From: Betaproteobacteria bacterium
GTDB lineage: Bacteria; Pseudomonadota; Gammaproteobacteria; Burkholderiales; SG8-41
NCBI GenBank assembly: GCA_028292435.1
Contig: JAQGMI010000088.1
Span: 1-64,000, forward strand
DNA: 64,000 nucleotides
Direction: 5' to 3'
The notes below the pieces were generated by a model that made no database searches, was not told where the DNA came from, and saw only the letters and a program-made list of their open reading frames with translations. Numbering within the stretch: position 1 is the first letter of the stretch; each line of letters starts with the position of its first letter. The position numbers and the translations under genes are program-made. Shown in pieces: positions 19,011 through 27,702 of this stretch.

Positions 19011-20264
19011 CTAGGACGCCGCTCCGGCCAATTTTTCCGCGGCCAGCACGACCTGATTGCGCCCGCCGCGCTTCGCCTGATAAAGCGCAACGTCCGCCGC
19101 CTTGATGATCGCTGTTGCCGCGTCCGCATGGTCGGGAAAAGTCGCGACGCCCAGCGAAATCGTAATGGCACCGAGGTCACGATTGGCGTGCGTCACGCTC
19201 AACAACGCCGCACCTTCGCGGATCTTCTCGGCGCGCTGGCGCGCGCCCTCCACCGTCACCGGCGACAGAATCAGGATGAACTCTTCCCCGCCGTAACGAC
19301 AGGCGACATCGCTGCCGCGCACGTGCTTCTTGAGGAACGCGCCGAGCGCGCGCAACACCGCGTCCCCGGCATCGTGGCCAAAGTTGTCGTTATAGCTTTT
19401 GAAGTGGTCGATATCGATCATGATTACCGCCAGCTGCAAATCGGCGCGCTTGCTGCGATGCAGTTCCTGGCCCAGCGCCTCTTCCATGTAACGGCGATTG
19501 AAGAGGTCCGTCAGCGGATCGCGGATCGAAAGGCTGCGCATCGACTCGCGAAGCTTGAGATTCGCAATGCCCAGGCCGATGTTGTCCGCAAGGATCTTGG
19601 CGAGCCGGCTTTTGTCGTGCATACGAGCTTCATCAGCCGGACCGTTTTTCGCTGCGCCGTCGAGTATATGCAGCACGCCGAGCGTTTCACCTTGCGCCAG
19701 CAGCGGCAGGCACACATACATGTGCCCGTCGTCATTGACGTGGGGACACTGGCGCTCGTTGTTCAGGGCGACATGCGCCTGGCCGCGCCGATGGCCCCAG
19801 CACTCATTCGGCGGAAAAATCACATTCGCCGGCGGCAAGGGGCCCCACACCGCCGCGGCTTCCAGCATGCTGCGCGAGGCACTCAATACGAATACGGCGC
19901 CCGAATCCTCGGGAAACAACTGCGTCACGACGTCCGATATGACGGCATACGCCTCGGCCTCGGTCGTGCTCGTCTGCAGAAAATCGTTCATCTTGCTGAA
20001 GAGCGAAATTTCCTGGTTGCGCCTGGACAGCTCGGCCGCTTGGGTTTTAAGTTCGTGGTTGGCTCGCCGCAAGTCTGCCGTGCGTTCTTCGACCTTGACT
20101 TCCAGATTCGATTTCTCCTGCGCGAGTTCCGCGGTGCGCTCCGCTATCAAGGTCTCGAGCCCGCGTCCGTAGGTGAGCAGCTTGTCCTGGGTGTCCTTAA
20201 GATCGGCGGCACTGCTGCCGAAGGCGGCAGCCAGCGTGCCGATCTCATCGCGTGGCTGAGTCAT
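19011..20264 (-). CDS. GAF-GGDEF diguanylate cyclase with HAMP remnant
   Basis: This 417-residue protein is predicted to make cyclic-di-GMP from two GTP. The catalytic domain (about 245-410) has 'DPLTDLFNRRYMEE', 'DIDHFKSYND', the active-site GGEEF at 325-329 and an inhibitory RxxD site five residues before it (R316-D319), so product inhibition is likely. A GAF domain (about 85-235) precedes it, and before that comes a coiled coil (about 25-85). The first 17 residues, 'RDEIGTLAAAFGSS', match the end of a HAMP domain, yet there is no membrane helix. The ATG overlaps the stop of the upstream hybrid kinase (ATGA at 20261-20264), so the two proteins are co-translated. Confidence 0.93.
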   Translation of the reverse strand: MTQPRDEIGTLAAAFGSSAADLKDTQDKLLTYGRGLETLIAERTAELAQEKSNLEVKVEERTADLRRANHELKTQAAELSRRNQEISLFSKMNDFLQTSTTEAEAYAVISDVVTQLFPEDSGAVFVLSASRSMLEAAAVWGPLPPANVIFPPNECWGHRRGQAHVALNNERQCPHVNDDGHMYVCLPLLAQGETLGVLHILDGAAKNGPADEARMHDKSRLAKILADNIGLGIANLKLRESMRSLSIRDPLTDLFNRRYMEEALGQELHRSKRADLQLAVIMIDIDHFKSYNDNFGHDAGDAVLRALGAFLKKHVRGSDVACRYGGEEFILILSPVTVEGARQRAEKIREGAALLSVTHANRDLGAITISLGVATFPDHADAATAIIKAADVALYQAKRGGRNQVVLAAEKLAGAAS

Positions 20265-22351
20265 CGACGGTCAGGCGCCGGGCTGGCTTTTTGCGCCGCG
20301 AATTCAAGCGCCACATCGAGCGTCTCCATGAACTCGGCGACTTTGATCGGCTTGGTCAGGTAACGGAAAAATCCGGCTTCGATGCCGCGCTCGATGTCGC
20401 GCGGGATGGCGTTGGCGCTCAGCGCCACCACCGGAATGTGCGCGGTTGCCGTATCGGCGTGCAGCGTCTGCATGGCCTTGATGCCGCTCATGCCCGGCAG
20501 ATTGATGTCCATCAATATGACGTCGGGGCGCGCGCTGCGCGCGAGCGCAATCCCGAGCGGCCCGGTACGCGCGCTCAAAAGCCGCATATCCGGACGGCGC
20601 CCGATGATTTGTTCGACCAGTTGCAGGTTGGCGGGGTTGTCTTCCACATAGAGCAGGGTGCGCGGCGGCGCATCCGCGGCGATCGCGGGCTGTGCGAGCG
20701 CAACGAGCTGGGCGTCAGCGGGTGCAAGTTGCGGCGCCTGCGCTGCAACCAGTTCGATCCAGAACACGCTGCCCTTGCCGACATGGCTGCGCACGCCGAT
20801 AGAGCCGCCCATGAGTTCGACCAGCCGCTTGGTGACGACCAGGCCGATGCGTGCATCGGGCGCGGCGCTCGTCTCCTGCCCGACGCGGCTGAACGGGCGA
20901 AATAGCTGCTCAAGCTGAGCGGGCTGCAATCCCGCGCCGGTATCGGTGACGCTGACGCGAATGCGTTGTGCGTTGCTGGCACTGCATTCGACGACGACCG
21001 AGCCGCCGGGCTGGTTGTACTTGACGGCATTGGACAGCAGGTTATCGAGCACCTGCTTCACGCGGGTCCGGTCGGCCTTCACGAAGCACGGCGCGTCGAA
21101 TCCGGTAAAGGACATTCGTATGCCGCTTTTTTGCGCCTGCGGTTCAATGCCGGCCTGACAGTCGAGCATCAGATCGGCGAGCGAAGTGGGCTCCAGCGAC
21201 CAGGCGAGACGCCCCGCCTCTATCGTGGCCAGATCATGTATTTCGGTTGCCAGCTCGAGCAAGTACCATCCCGCCTGCTCGATTTTGGCGATGCCTTCTT
21301 TTTGCGCGGACGTGGGCGGCGGCGAATCGGTCCCCATGAGCTGCGCGAAACCGAGAATGGCGTTGAGTGATGTGCGCACTTCATGACTCATGCCCGATAG
21401 AAACTCGGCATTGGCAATCTGGTTTTTTTCCGCGAGTGTTTTGGCGTTCGCCGCGGCGGCCTCGGCTTCGCGTCGCTCGGTCAGATCACGGCTCAGTGCT
21501 CCGAATCCGCGCAATTTTCCGAGCGGATCGCGAATCGCGGTAACCGCCACATACGCCCGGAATTGCGTGCCGTCTTTACGCACGCGCCAGCCCTCGCCAT
21601 CGCAGCGCCCTTGTGCCGCGGCCGCGTCGAGGTCGCGCTGCGGGACGCCGCCTTCGACATCCGCATTCGCATACAAACGGGAATAATGGCGGCCGACGAT
21701 TTCATTCTCGGGATAGCCGTGCAGCCGTTGAGCGCCCGCGTTCCAGCCTGTCACCATGCCTTGCGGGTCGAGCACGACGAACGCGCAGTCGGTTACGCTG
21801 TCAACGATCAGGCGAAAACTTTCTTCGCTCCAGCGCAGTTGCTCCTCAACCTCTTTGCGCGTTGAATTGTCGGCGCTGACGAATAAGTAGCCGATGATTT
21901 TTCCGGCCAGGTCATGCAACGCGCTGACCGAGACGATGGCAGGCACCCGGCCGCCGTCTTTGCGGATGTGGGTCAGTTCGTAACTGTCATCACTGCCGCG
22001 CGCGGCCTTGAAGACCAGTGTCTCGAAGCCCGGCGAAACGGGCGCGTCCGCCTCGCGGCTCATGACGACGGCGCGTGCCAATACTTCAAGCGAATCGGAA
22101 AGAATGGCCGGCGTGCTTTTATTGATGAGTTCGTCAGCCTGGTAGCCAAACATGCGCTCGGCGCCGGCGTTGAAAAGCTGAATGACGCCCATCTCGTCCG
22201 TGCAGATGATCGAGAAAGCGGCGGTATTGAAGATCGCGGCTTGCAGCGTGCCGGCTTTAAGCAGGGCGGCAGAGCGCAGGCTTTCCTGAACGGGCGCTGG
22301 CGCGGCGCCAGCCATGCTGAGTACGGCGGAGTCCAATTGGGTCGCGGGCAT
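20261..22351 (-). CDS. PAS(2) hybrid histidine kinase
   Basis: A soluble hybrid kinase of 696 residues; an AAGGA box lies upstream of the ATG at 22351. The first PAS ('FNAGAERMFGYQ', 'YELTHIRKDGGRVP') resembles the triplicated PAS of the neighbouring kinase. A second PAS follows ('GWNAGAQRLHGY'), then HisKA near residue 320 ('SGMSHEVRTSLNAILGF', with Ser where Pro is usual), HATPase with 'DTGAGL', and a receiver ('RPDVILMDINLPGMSG'). The ATP-lid G2 box, GTGIGL in the paralogue, reads DARIGL here. Loss of the two glycines may weaken ATP binding or kinase activity. It is coupled to a downstream diguanylate cyclase, so its output may be cyclic-di-GMP. Confidence 0.92.
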   Translation of the reverse strand: MPATQLDSAVLSMAGAAPAPVQESLRSAALLKAGTLQAAIFNTAAFSIICTDEMGVIQLFNAGAERMFGYQADELINKSTPAILSDSLEVLARAVVMSREADAPVSPGFETLVFKAARGSDDSYELTHIRKDGGRVPAIVSVSALHDLAGKIIGYLFVSADNSTRKEVEEQLRWSEESFRLIVDSVTDCAFVVLDPQGMVTGWNAGAQRLHGYPENEIVGRHYSRLYANADVEGGVPQRDLDAAAAQGRCDGEGWRVRKDGTQFRAYVAVTAIRDPLGKLRGFGALSRDLTERREAEAAAANAKTLAEKNQIANAEFLSGMSHEVRTSLNAILGFAQLMGTDSPPPTSAQKEGIAKIEQAGWYLLELATEIHDLATIEAGRLAWSLEPTSLADLMLDCQAGIEPQAQKSGIRMSFTGFDAPCFVKADRTRVKQVLDNLLSNAVKYNQPGGSVVVECSASNAQRIRVSVTDTGAGLQPAQLEQLFRPFSRVGQETSAAPDARIGLVVTKRLVELMGGSIGVRSHVGKGSVFWIELVAAQAPQLAPADAQLVALAQPAIAADAPPRTLLYVEDNPANLQLVEQIIGRRPDMRLLSARTGPLGIALARSARPDVILMDINLPGMSGIKAMQTLHADTATAHIPVVALSANAIPRDIERGIEAGFFRYLTKPIKVAEFMETLDVALEFAAQKASPAPDRR

Positions 22352-22858
22352 GATTTGATTCCTTCATGAAGTGAGCGGGCCGGGGCGGCACGTTGGAAGC
22401 CTTGCTGCGCTTCCGCCGCTCACCGCCTCCGCGCACGCTGTGACCGGATGTCAAGTCGCGCACCGTGCCCAAGTTATACGCCGCCGCCTTAAGAAACCTG
22501 CGTTCGGTAGCGCACCCTTAGGGGCGTTTTTTCGGTTCGCGAGCGTGCGAGGCGGCTGGCCGGTACTGACGCGGCTCAGTTTCCGAACTCGATTGGAATG
22601 AGTCTGATGCCCGAGCCGATGCGGTCGAGCGCGAGTTGCCGCTCCGGTGCGCTCAGTTGCACGCCTGAATCGGGCGCGCGCACGCCGGCTGCATCGCTAT
22701 CGGCAAGCGCGCGATCATGTCAATTGCATACATCCCGGAGAAGGAATCACTGCTTCGGCATAAGGCGGGGCGCGCCGGCCACGCAGTTCGTTTGGAGTGG
22801 TGCGCCGGCGATTGCACAGAGGCCGCACGGTCAGTGCATGCCCCTCTGCAAAATACGG
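22352..22858. other. 507-base intergenic region between hybrid kinase and mlaC
   Basis: No complete gene is supported here. On the minus strand, roughly 22715 down to 22578, an open stretch of 47 codons ends 'LALDRIGSGIRLIPIEFGN' and then a TGA. Its residue use looks protein-like, but a stop lies just upstream and no good start exists. It may be the 3' remnant of a decayed gene. The right part, next to mlaC, shows nothing recognisable. Confidence 0.35.
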
Positions 22859-23548
22859 CTAGGTGCCGCCCTGCAGCAGCGCCCGCGCGAGCGCGGAGAA
22901 TGTCGCATTTTGCGTTTGATTAATGCCGGCGCGGGCATCGCGCTGATGGTTCTTGTCTGCCAGCGACTTGATCAGACCATCAACGCCGCCGCTGCGTACT
23001 CTTTCCGCGAACGATTCCCGATACGTCGTGATCAGGCTCACGCCGTCGATCTTGATGTCATAAACCTTCCATCCCGACGGCGTTTTTTCCATGTCGTAGT
23101 CGATGGTCAGCGGATCCGTCCCGGATTGCTTGACGACCGATTTAACCGTGACCTCCGTATCGCCGGGCGCCGCGCGCAGCGGCTTGAATTCGATGACCTG
23201 GTCGCGATAGCTCGACAGCGCGGTCGAATAAGTGCGCACCAGCAGCGTTCTGAATTCGGTGGTAAGCGACGCCTGCTGTTCCACGGAAGCACCTTTCCAG
23301 TTGCGTGCGACTGCGAGACGTGTCATGTGCGCGAAGTCGAACAACGGCAGGATTCGCGTTTCAACGACGTCAGCGACCTTCGCCGGATTGCCCGCCTGAA
23401 TTTCCTTGTCCTGCCGCACGAGCGCGATCACGTCGACCGTTACGGCTTTCAACAGCACATCGGGTGCCGCGCCGTCGGCGAAAGCCGCCGGCATCGCAGG
23501 AACGAGAATGAGCGCCAGTGCTAATCGAAGATGGGTTTTGAAGTTCAT
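22859..23548 (-). CDS. mlaC: MlaC/Ttg2D-family phospholipid-binding periplasmic protein
   Basis: A 229-residue periplasmic carrier. MlaC ferries phospholipids between the outer-membrane MlaA complex and the inner-membrane MlaFEDB transporter, which keeps the outer membrane asymmetric. A signal peptide covers residues 1-24 ('LALALILVPAMPAAFA'). Family features visible are 'ILPLFDFAHMTRLAVARNW', 'LLVRTYSTAL' and 'GWKVYDIKIDGVSLITTYR'. The ATG follows a strong GGAGG box. No mlaA, mlaD, mlaE or mlaF gene is present in the window, so this is an isolated copy. It may be an accessory paralogue or one subunit of a dispersed system. Confidence 0.88.
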   Translation of the reverse strand: MNFKTHLRLALALILVPAMPAAFADGAAPDVLLKAVTVDVIALVRQDKEIQAGNPAKVADVVETRILPLFDFAHMTRLAVARNWKGASVEQQASLTTEFRTLLVRTYSTALSSYRDQVIEFKPLRAAPGDTEVTVKSVVKQSGTDPLTIDYDMEKTPSGWKVYDIKIDGVSLITTYRESFAERVRSGGVDGLIKSLADKNHQRDARAGINQTQNATFSALARALLQGGT

Positions 23549-23592
23549 GCTTCCTCCGGTCGTTAACGCCCGTCAAGGGCGTGTCTTTTTAA

Positions 23593-24045
23593 TTACAGGT
23601 CGGCAAGCGCGAGCTGCGCACCGTCATGCGTAAGCTTCTTGCCGGGCGGCAGCTTGAGATAAGCCGCCGCTTCGATGGGTCCGAGCCCGTACACGAAGCT
23701 CAGCGAGCTGAGAGCGGAATTACCCGCGCCAAAGCCGGTGAACGTCGACAAACGCTTGAACTGAAAGGTTGCCGCTGTGCCATCGCTGCACGCCAATTGC
23801 CCGCTGCCGCTTTGCGCGGCATTCGACGTAAATTCACCGCGGCAACTGACGGCCGGATTGCTTTGCGAGCGCAGCATCAGGGTTCCGGCGCCGCTGAGAT
23901 GGCCGACGGCCTCGCCGATATACAACTCGTCGGCGACGATCGCGATGACCGTGCGGGTCGCCGACAACATGTCCGCGCTTGCGCCTGATGGCAGGCCGCC
24001 GATTGCGGCAACCGCGATGAGTAGTGCAACTGGAGAATTCAACAT
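23593..24045 (-). CDS. Small exported protein of unknown function
   Basis: I do not recognise a named family. The ATG at 24045 opens a clear signal peptide ('VALLIAVAAIGGLPSGASA', cleavage near residue 24), giving 150 residues. The mature part is Ser/Gly/Ala-rich and beta-prone, with two cysteines ('AVSCRGEF' and 'QLACSDG') that could form a disulfide. A longer reading frame begins at 24129 but would bury the signal peptide, so it is rejected. The gene lies 44 bases downstream of mlaC on the same strand in transcriptional order exported gene then mlaC's reverse side; that is, it is transcribed first toward mlaC. A periplasmic or outer-membrane location is likely. The function is unknown. Confidence 0.7.
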   Translation of the reverse strand: MLNSPVALLIAVAAIGGLPSGASADMLSATRTVIAIVADELYIGEAVGHLSGAGTLMLRSQSNPAVSCRGEFTSNAAQSGSGQLACSDGTAATFQFKRLSTFTGFGAGNSALSSLSFVYGLGPIEAAAYLKLPPGKKLTHDGAQLALADL

Positions 24046-24384
24046 GGCGCACGCCTTTATTATTTTTTTGTCCGACTGCAGAGCATCTGGCACTCGACTG
24101 GTGACCGAGTATGGCCTTCGCCCGCGCAATTACCGTGCGTTGGCGTACGCAACTTCACGATAGTTGGCGAGAACACGCCGAAAATCACCGAGAGACGACG
24201 TGCTCGCTGCAGATGAACGAACGAGAGCCGCGATCTGATCGCGGCAGAGACGCGCTATATAAAGCCGACTGGAAGCAAGCGCGCCTCGAAAGGAGAGCCG
24301 TTTGCAAGCGAGCGCTGGTTCGTTAAGGCAAGCGGACGCAAGGGCGAAGACAGGTTACGCAGGTGGGCAGCGCCCGGCAGCGGA
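24046..24384. other. 339-base intergenic region with a perfect inverted repeat
   Basis: No gene is supported here. A perfect 8-bp inverted repeat with a 3-base loop (GCCGCGAT, CTG, ATCGCGGC) lies at 24227-24245, about 180 bases upstream of the exported-protein start. It has no T-tract, so it is not a typical terminator. It could be an operator or be fortuitous. Nothing else is recognisable. Confidence 0.4.
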
Positions 24385-25341
24385 TCACTCCGCCTTGATA
24401 CCGGCGTCGTCCATCACCTTCGCCCATTTTGCGTATTCGGATTTGAGGTAAGCCGTGAATTGCTCGGGCGACGGACTCGCCTGCAGCTCAACGCCCTGGC
24501 TTGCGAAACGATTTCTGATTTCCGGCGTAGTCGTGAACTTCACAATCTCGGCATGCACGCGAGCGAGAATCTCAGGCGGCGTGGCGGCGGGTGCGACCAT
24601 GCCGTTAAAAATGCTCATCTGATAGCCGGGCACCGTCTCGCTGATGGCGGGCACGTCCGGCAGCAGCGCGCTGCGCGTCGGACTCGTGACGCCGAGCGCG
24701 CGCAACTGGCCGGCGCGCACGTGCGAGAGCGCGGTGCTCACGTTGTCGAACTTCATCGGCACCTGGCCGCCGAGCAGATCGATGATTGCGGGCCCGTCGC
24801 CGTTGTACGGAATGCGCGTGATGCGCACGCCCGCCATACGGTTGAAGAGTTCGAGCGCGAGATGAGAGCCGGAACCGTTGCCGGATGAACTGCAGTTCAG
24901 CTCGCCCGGCCGCGCCTTGGCAAGCGCGACCAGCGCTTTCACGCTCGTGATGGGCAATGATTTATGAACGACGAGCAACTGCGGTAACGTCGCGATCAAG
25001 CTGACGCCGGCGAAGTCGCGCACCGGATCGTACGGCGGATTGCGCATCATCATCGCCGCGATCAAGCCGCTTTGCGCGAGCATGACGAAGGTGTAGCCGT
25101 CGGGCGCGGCGCGTGCGACGGCGCCCAAACCGATCGTGCTGTTGGCGCCCGGACGGTTTTCGACATACATGCGCTGACCGAGACCTTCGCTGACTTTTTC
25201 CGCAACCGATCGCCCCATCAGGTCGAGGTTGCCGCCGGGTTGCACCGAAACCACGAGCCGGACCGGCTTGGCCGGATACGTTTGCGCGGCCGCATGCGCG
25301 GTCCAGCAACACGCAGCCGCGATGGTCAGTGCCGTTCGCAC
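24385..25341 (-). CDS. Bug/TctC-family periplasmic solute receptor
   Basis: A Bug-type receptor, the extracytoplasmic binding component of tripartite tricarboxylate transporters, which bind small carboxylates. The start is inferred as the GTG at 25341, four bases after the stop of the thioesterase gene. That places a signal peptide ('ALTIAAACCWTAHAAAQ') at the N-terminus and gives 318 residues. Starting further upstream would add an implausible basic extension. Ligand-loop features are 'VQPGGNLDLMGR' and 'NRPGANSTIG', and the Asp of the PGGxxD motif is present. It is the last gene of an amidohydrolase-thioesterase-receptor run, so its ligand may be the substrate of that pathway. No TctA/TctB membrane subunits are nearby. 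Confidence 0.9.
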   Translation of the reverse strand: MRTALTIAAACCWTAHAAAQTYPAKPVRLVVSVQPGGNLDLMGRSVAEKVSEGLGQRMYVENRPGANSTIGLGAVARAAPDGYTFVMLAQSGLIAAMMMRNPPYDPVRDFAGVSLIATLPQLLVVHKSLPITSVKALVALAKARPGELNCSSSGNGSGSHLALELFNRMAGVRITRIPYNGDGPAIIDLLGGQVPMKFDNVSTALSHVRAGQLRALGVTSPTRSALLPDVPAISETVPGYQMSIFNGMVAPAATPPEILARVHAEIVKFTTTPEIRNRFASQGVELQASPSPEQFTAYLKSEYAKWAKVMDDAGIKAE

Positions 25342-25345
25342 GTGA

Positions 25346-25816
25346 TTACTTCTTTTTCTTCGCGGCGCCACCGTCGGCCCGCGGTGACAGCACCATCTGA
25401 GTCTGCGTGACGACGGCGACGACACGGCCATCCTGGTTCTTCAACGTCGTCTGCCATACGTTGGTGCTGCGTCCGATATGTAGTGGCTTCGACACGCCGG
25501 TAATCACCGGTTCAGCGCCTGCCGCAAAAAAATTCGTCTTCGATTCGAGCGTCGTCGTCAGGTGGCCAGGCGGCAGGTTGGCGACCGTGCCGACGGCGCC
25601 CATCGCATCGGCGAATGCCATCAGCGCGCCGCCGTTCACGCGGCCATTGCGATTCATGTGACGCTCGTCGACGCGCATTTCGGCAACGACTTTTTTAGGC
25701 GACACCGAGAGCACGCGCATGCCGAGCGTGCGCGCCACGCCGTTTTGCATCACGCGATGCGGATCGTGCGCCGGCGCCGCCGCTTTTTTGACCGGCTTTT
25801 TTTTCGTCGTTGTCAT
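25346..25816 (-). CDS. PaaI-type hotdog-fold thioesterase
   Basis: A 156-residue hotdog protein predicted to hydrolyse acyl- or aryl-CoA thioesters. The ATG at 25816 overlaps the stop of the amidohydrolase gene by one base. A longer frame upstream is only a shadow of that gene. After a Lys-rich start comes the core: 'MNRNGRVNGGALMAFADAMGAVGTVANL', in which Asn-Gly-Gly-Ala resembles the usual active-site 'HGG' loop with Asn for His. Then 'TTLESKTNFFAAG' and 'HIGRSTNVWQTTLKNQDGRVVAVVTQTQ' follow. The C-terminus is a short Lys tail. Loss of the His may alter activity. The substrate is unknown; it probably acts in the same pathway as the adjacent amidohydrolase. Confidence 0.82.
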   Translation of the reverse strand: MTTTKKKPVKKAAAPAHDPHRVMQNGVARTLGMRVLSVSPKKVVAEMRVDERHMNRNGRVNGGALMAFADAMGAVGTVANLPPGHLTTTLESKTNFFAAGAEPVITGVSKPLHIGRSTNVWQTTLKNQDGRVVAVVTQTQMVLSPRADGGAAKKKK

Positions 25817-26646
25817 CAGATTTGCCACCCCAGCCATTCGCACACGCCGCGGCCCATGATCCACTCCTTGTCGCCGGACGAGAGCCACGAAATTTCTTCC
25901 GTGAACATGGTCACATGCTGGCGGTACGGAATCGGCGAGCGCGACAAGTCGGTGCCCCAGAACATGCGCTGCGGCCCGAATGCGTCGTACACGCGGCGAA
26001 TGTAGCCCTGCAATTCCTTGTACGGATATTTGCCGGTCGAGTACGACGGCAGCGCGCTGACCTTGGCCGCGACATTCGGCCGCTTCGCGATTGCGAGCAG
26101 CAGGTCGAGATCGCGGAACGCATCGGCGTCTTTCTTGCCGCTCGGTATCGACAAATGGTCCATCGTCAGCTTGAGGTGCGGATATCTTTCCGCGACCTTG
26201 TCGATCAGGTGCACGAGCGGTTGCGGCACGAGCACGTAAATCGGCACACCGGCGTCCTCCGCCTCGCCCCATACCCAATCCATGTGGCCTTCAGTCAACA
26301 GCGTGACGAGCTCGGGAATGTGAAACGTGAAGCGCAAACCGAGCATGCCCGACTGCTGACGCCAGGTTTTGAGCTGCCCGCGCGATTTCGGATCCTGCGG
26401 ATCGAGCCGTCCCATCACCGCATAGCGATTCGGACGCGCTGCAGCGGCTGCGATGCCGAGGTCGTTGCGATCGCCTTCCCACGACGGCGGCACGATGACG
26501 ACGCGATCGACGCCCGCTTCATTCATTTCGCGCAGCAGATCGTCGGCGTCGAGTGGAATCGGCCGCTGCGCGGCGGCGCGCTTCGGCCACGGACGCTGCG
26601 GGGTGTCTGCGCCCCAGATGTGAACTTGCGAATCAACCACCAGCAT
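25816..26646 (-). CDS. Amidohydrolase-2 family TIM-barrel hydrolase
   Basis: A 276-residue member of the amidohydrolase_2 superfamily, which includes lactonases such as 2-pyrone-4,6-dicarboxylate hydrolase. The ATG at 26646 follows an AGGGAG box. Visible motifs are 'VVDSQVHIWGADTPQRPWP' at the N-terminus, 'MDHLSIP' in the middle and 'MFWGTDLSRSPIPYRQ' near the end, the last carrying the conserved Asp. The first metal motif, usually HxH, is QxH here. Low-metal or metal-independent lactonases occur in this superfamily, so it can still be active. It is translationally linked to the thioesterase and followed by a Bug receptor. The natural substrate cannot be read from sequence. Confidence 0.85.
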   Translation of the reverse strand: MLVVDSQVHIWGADTPQRPWPKRAAAQRPIPLDADDLLREMNEAGVDRVVIVPPSWEGDRNDLGIAAAAARPNRYAVMGRLDPQDPKSRGQLKTWRQQSGMLGLRFTFHIPELVTLLTEGHMDWVWGEAEDAGVPIYVLVPQPLVHLIDKVAERYPHLKLTMDHLSIPSGKKDADAFRDLDLLLAIAKRPNVAAKVSALPSYSTGKYPYKELQGYIRRVYDAFGPQRMFWGTDLSRSPIPYRQHVTMFTEEISWLSSGDKEWIMGRGVCEWLGWQI

Positions 26647-26724
26647 GCCGGCTCCCTGAAATTTTTTGATTGGACCCGCGGAGTTTAACGCAACCGCGCC
26701 GCCAAAAAATCAGCACGCGAAAAC

Positions 26725-27702
26725 TTACTCGACTTTCAGGTTCGCCAGTTTGATAGCCTGTCCGAAGCGCGCGTATTCCTCGTTGATAAATTTTATAAAC
26801 TCGACCGGCGTGTTGGTCGCCGGATCGCCGCCCTGCCGTTCGAGCAGTTCGCGCGTCGCCGGCTGATTGACGACTTTGACGAGCGTTGCATACAGCTTGT
26901 CGAAAATGGGTTTGGGCACACCCTTCGGTGCCATCAATCCTGCCCAGCCCGTCGATACATAGCCGGGGACGCCGGCTTCGCTGATGGTCGGCAAGTCCGG
27001 TGTTTGCGGCGAACGCCTGTCGCCGCCAGTTGCGAGTGCGCGCATGCGCCCTGAGCGCACATGCGCCATCACAGAAGGTCCGGGCGCAATCGTGAACTGC
27101 GATTCGTTGCCGATCACTGCGATCAACGACGCGCCGCCCTTGTACGGCACCTGATGCACGTCAATGCCCGTCGCGTGCATGAACAGCACGCCGGCGAGAT
27201 GGCTTTGAAAGCCCGCGCCCGCGTTCGACATATTGAGCTTGCCGGGATTCGCCTTCGCGTAGGCGATCAGTTCCTTGACGCTGGTGACCGGCACGGCCGG
27301 GTTGACGACGAGAATGTTTTGGGTGACCGCGAACAGCGACAGCGGCGCGAAAGATTTTATCGGGTCGTAATTCAGTTTCTTGTAGATCTGCGGCGTGATC
27401 ACCTGCATACCGGTCGAACTTATCAGCAGCGTGTAGCCGTCCGGCGGCGAATTGGCGACGATTTCCGCGCCTATCAGCCCGCCCGCGCCGCCGCGGTTGT
27501 CGGATACAACTTGCTGGCCCAACTCTTCGCCGAGCCGCACGCCGAGAACGCGCGCCAGGGTATCCACCGACGTGCCGGTCGTGTTCGCGATGATCAGCCG
27601 AATGGACTTGGTCGGGAAATTTGTCGCCGGGTCAGCCGCCATCGAGTGCGTTGCAATCGCTGCAAGGACCGCACTGATCGTGCGCCGGGCAAGCGCTGTC
27701 AT
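26725..27702 (-). CDS. Bug/TctC-family periplasmic solute receptor
   Basis: A 325-residue Bug receptor with a signal peptide over residues 1-23 ('ISAVLAAIATHSMA'). The first ligand loop is unusual: the family's PPGGxxD is replaced by 'NTTGTSVD', keeping only Gly and Asp. The second loop 'DNRGGAGGLIGAEI' is standard. The start overlaps the stop of the YgiD-type dioxygenase by four bases (ATGA at 27699-27702), so the two are co-translated. The changed loop suggests a ligand different from those of the other receptors in this window. An aromatic-derived acid is a reasonable guess from the dioxygenase link, but it is only inference. Confidence 0.9.
   Translation of the reverse strand: MTALARRTISAVLAAIATHSMAADPATNFPTKSIRLIIANTTGTSVDTLARVLGVRLGEELGQQVVSDNRGGAGGLIGAEIVANSPPDGYTLLISSTGMQVITPQIYKKLNYDPIKSFAPLSLFAVTQNILVVNPAVPVTSVKELIAYAKANPGKLNMSNAGAGFQSHLAGVLFMHATGIDVHQVPYKGGASLIAVIGNESQFTIAPGPSVMAHVRSGRMRALATGGDRRSPQTPDLPTISEAGVPGYVSTGWAGLMAPKGVPKPIFDKLYATLVKVVNQPATRELLERQGGDPATNTPVEFIKFINEEYARFGQAIKLANLKVE

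Noticed and set aside
23566-23590. Hairpin plus T-run near the mlaC start as an intrinsic terminator
   Set aside because: The T-run follows the stem only on the plus strand, where no gene needs to end; both flanking genes are on the minus strand.
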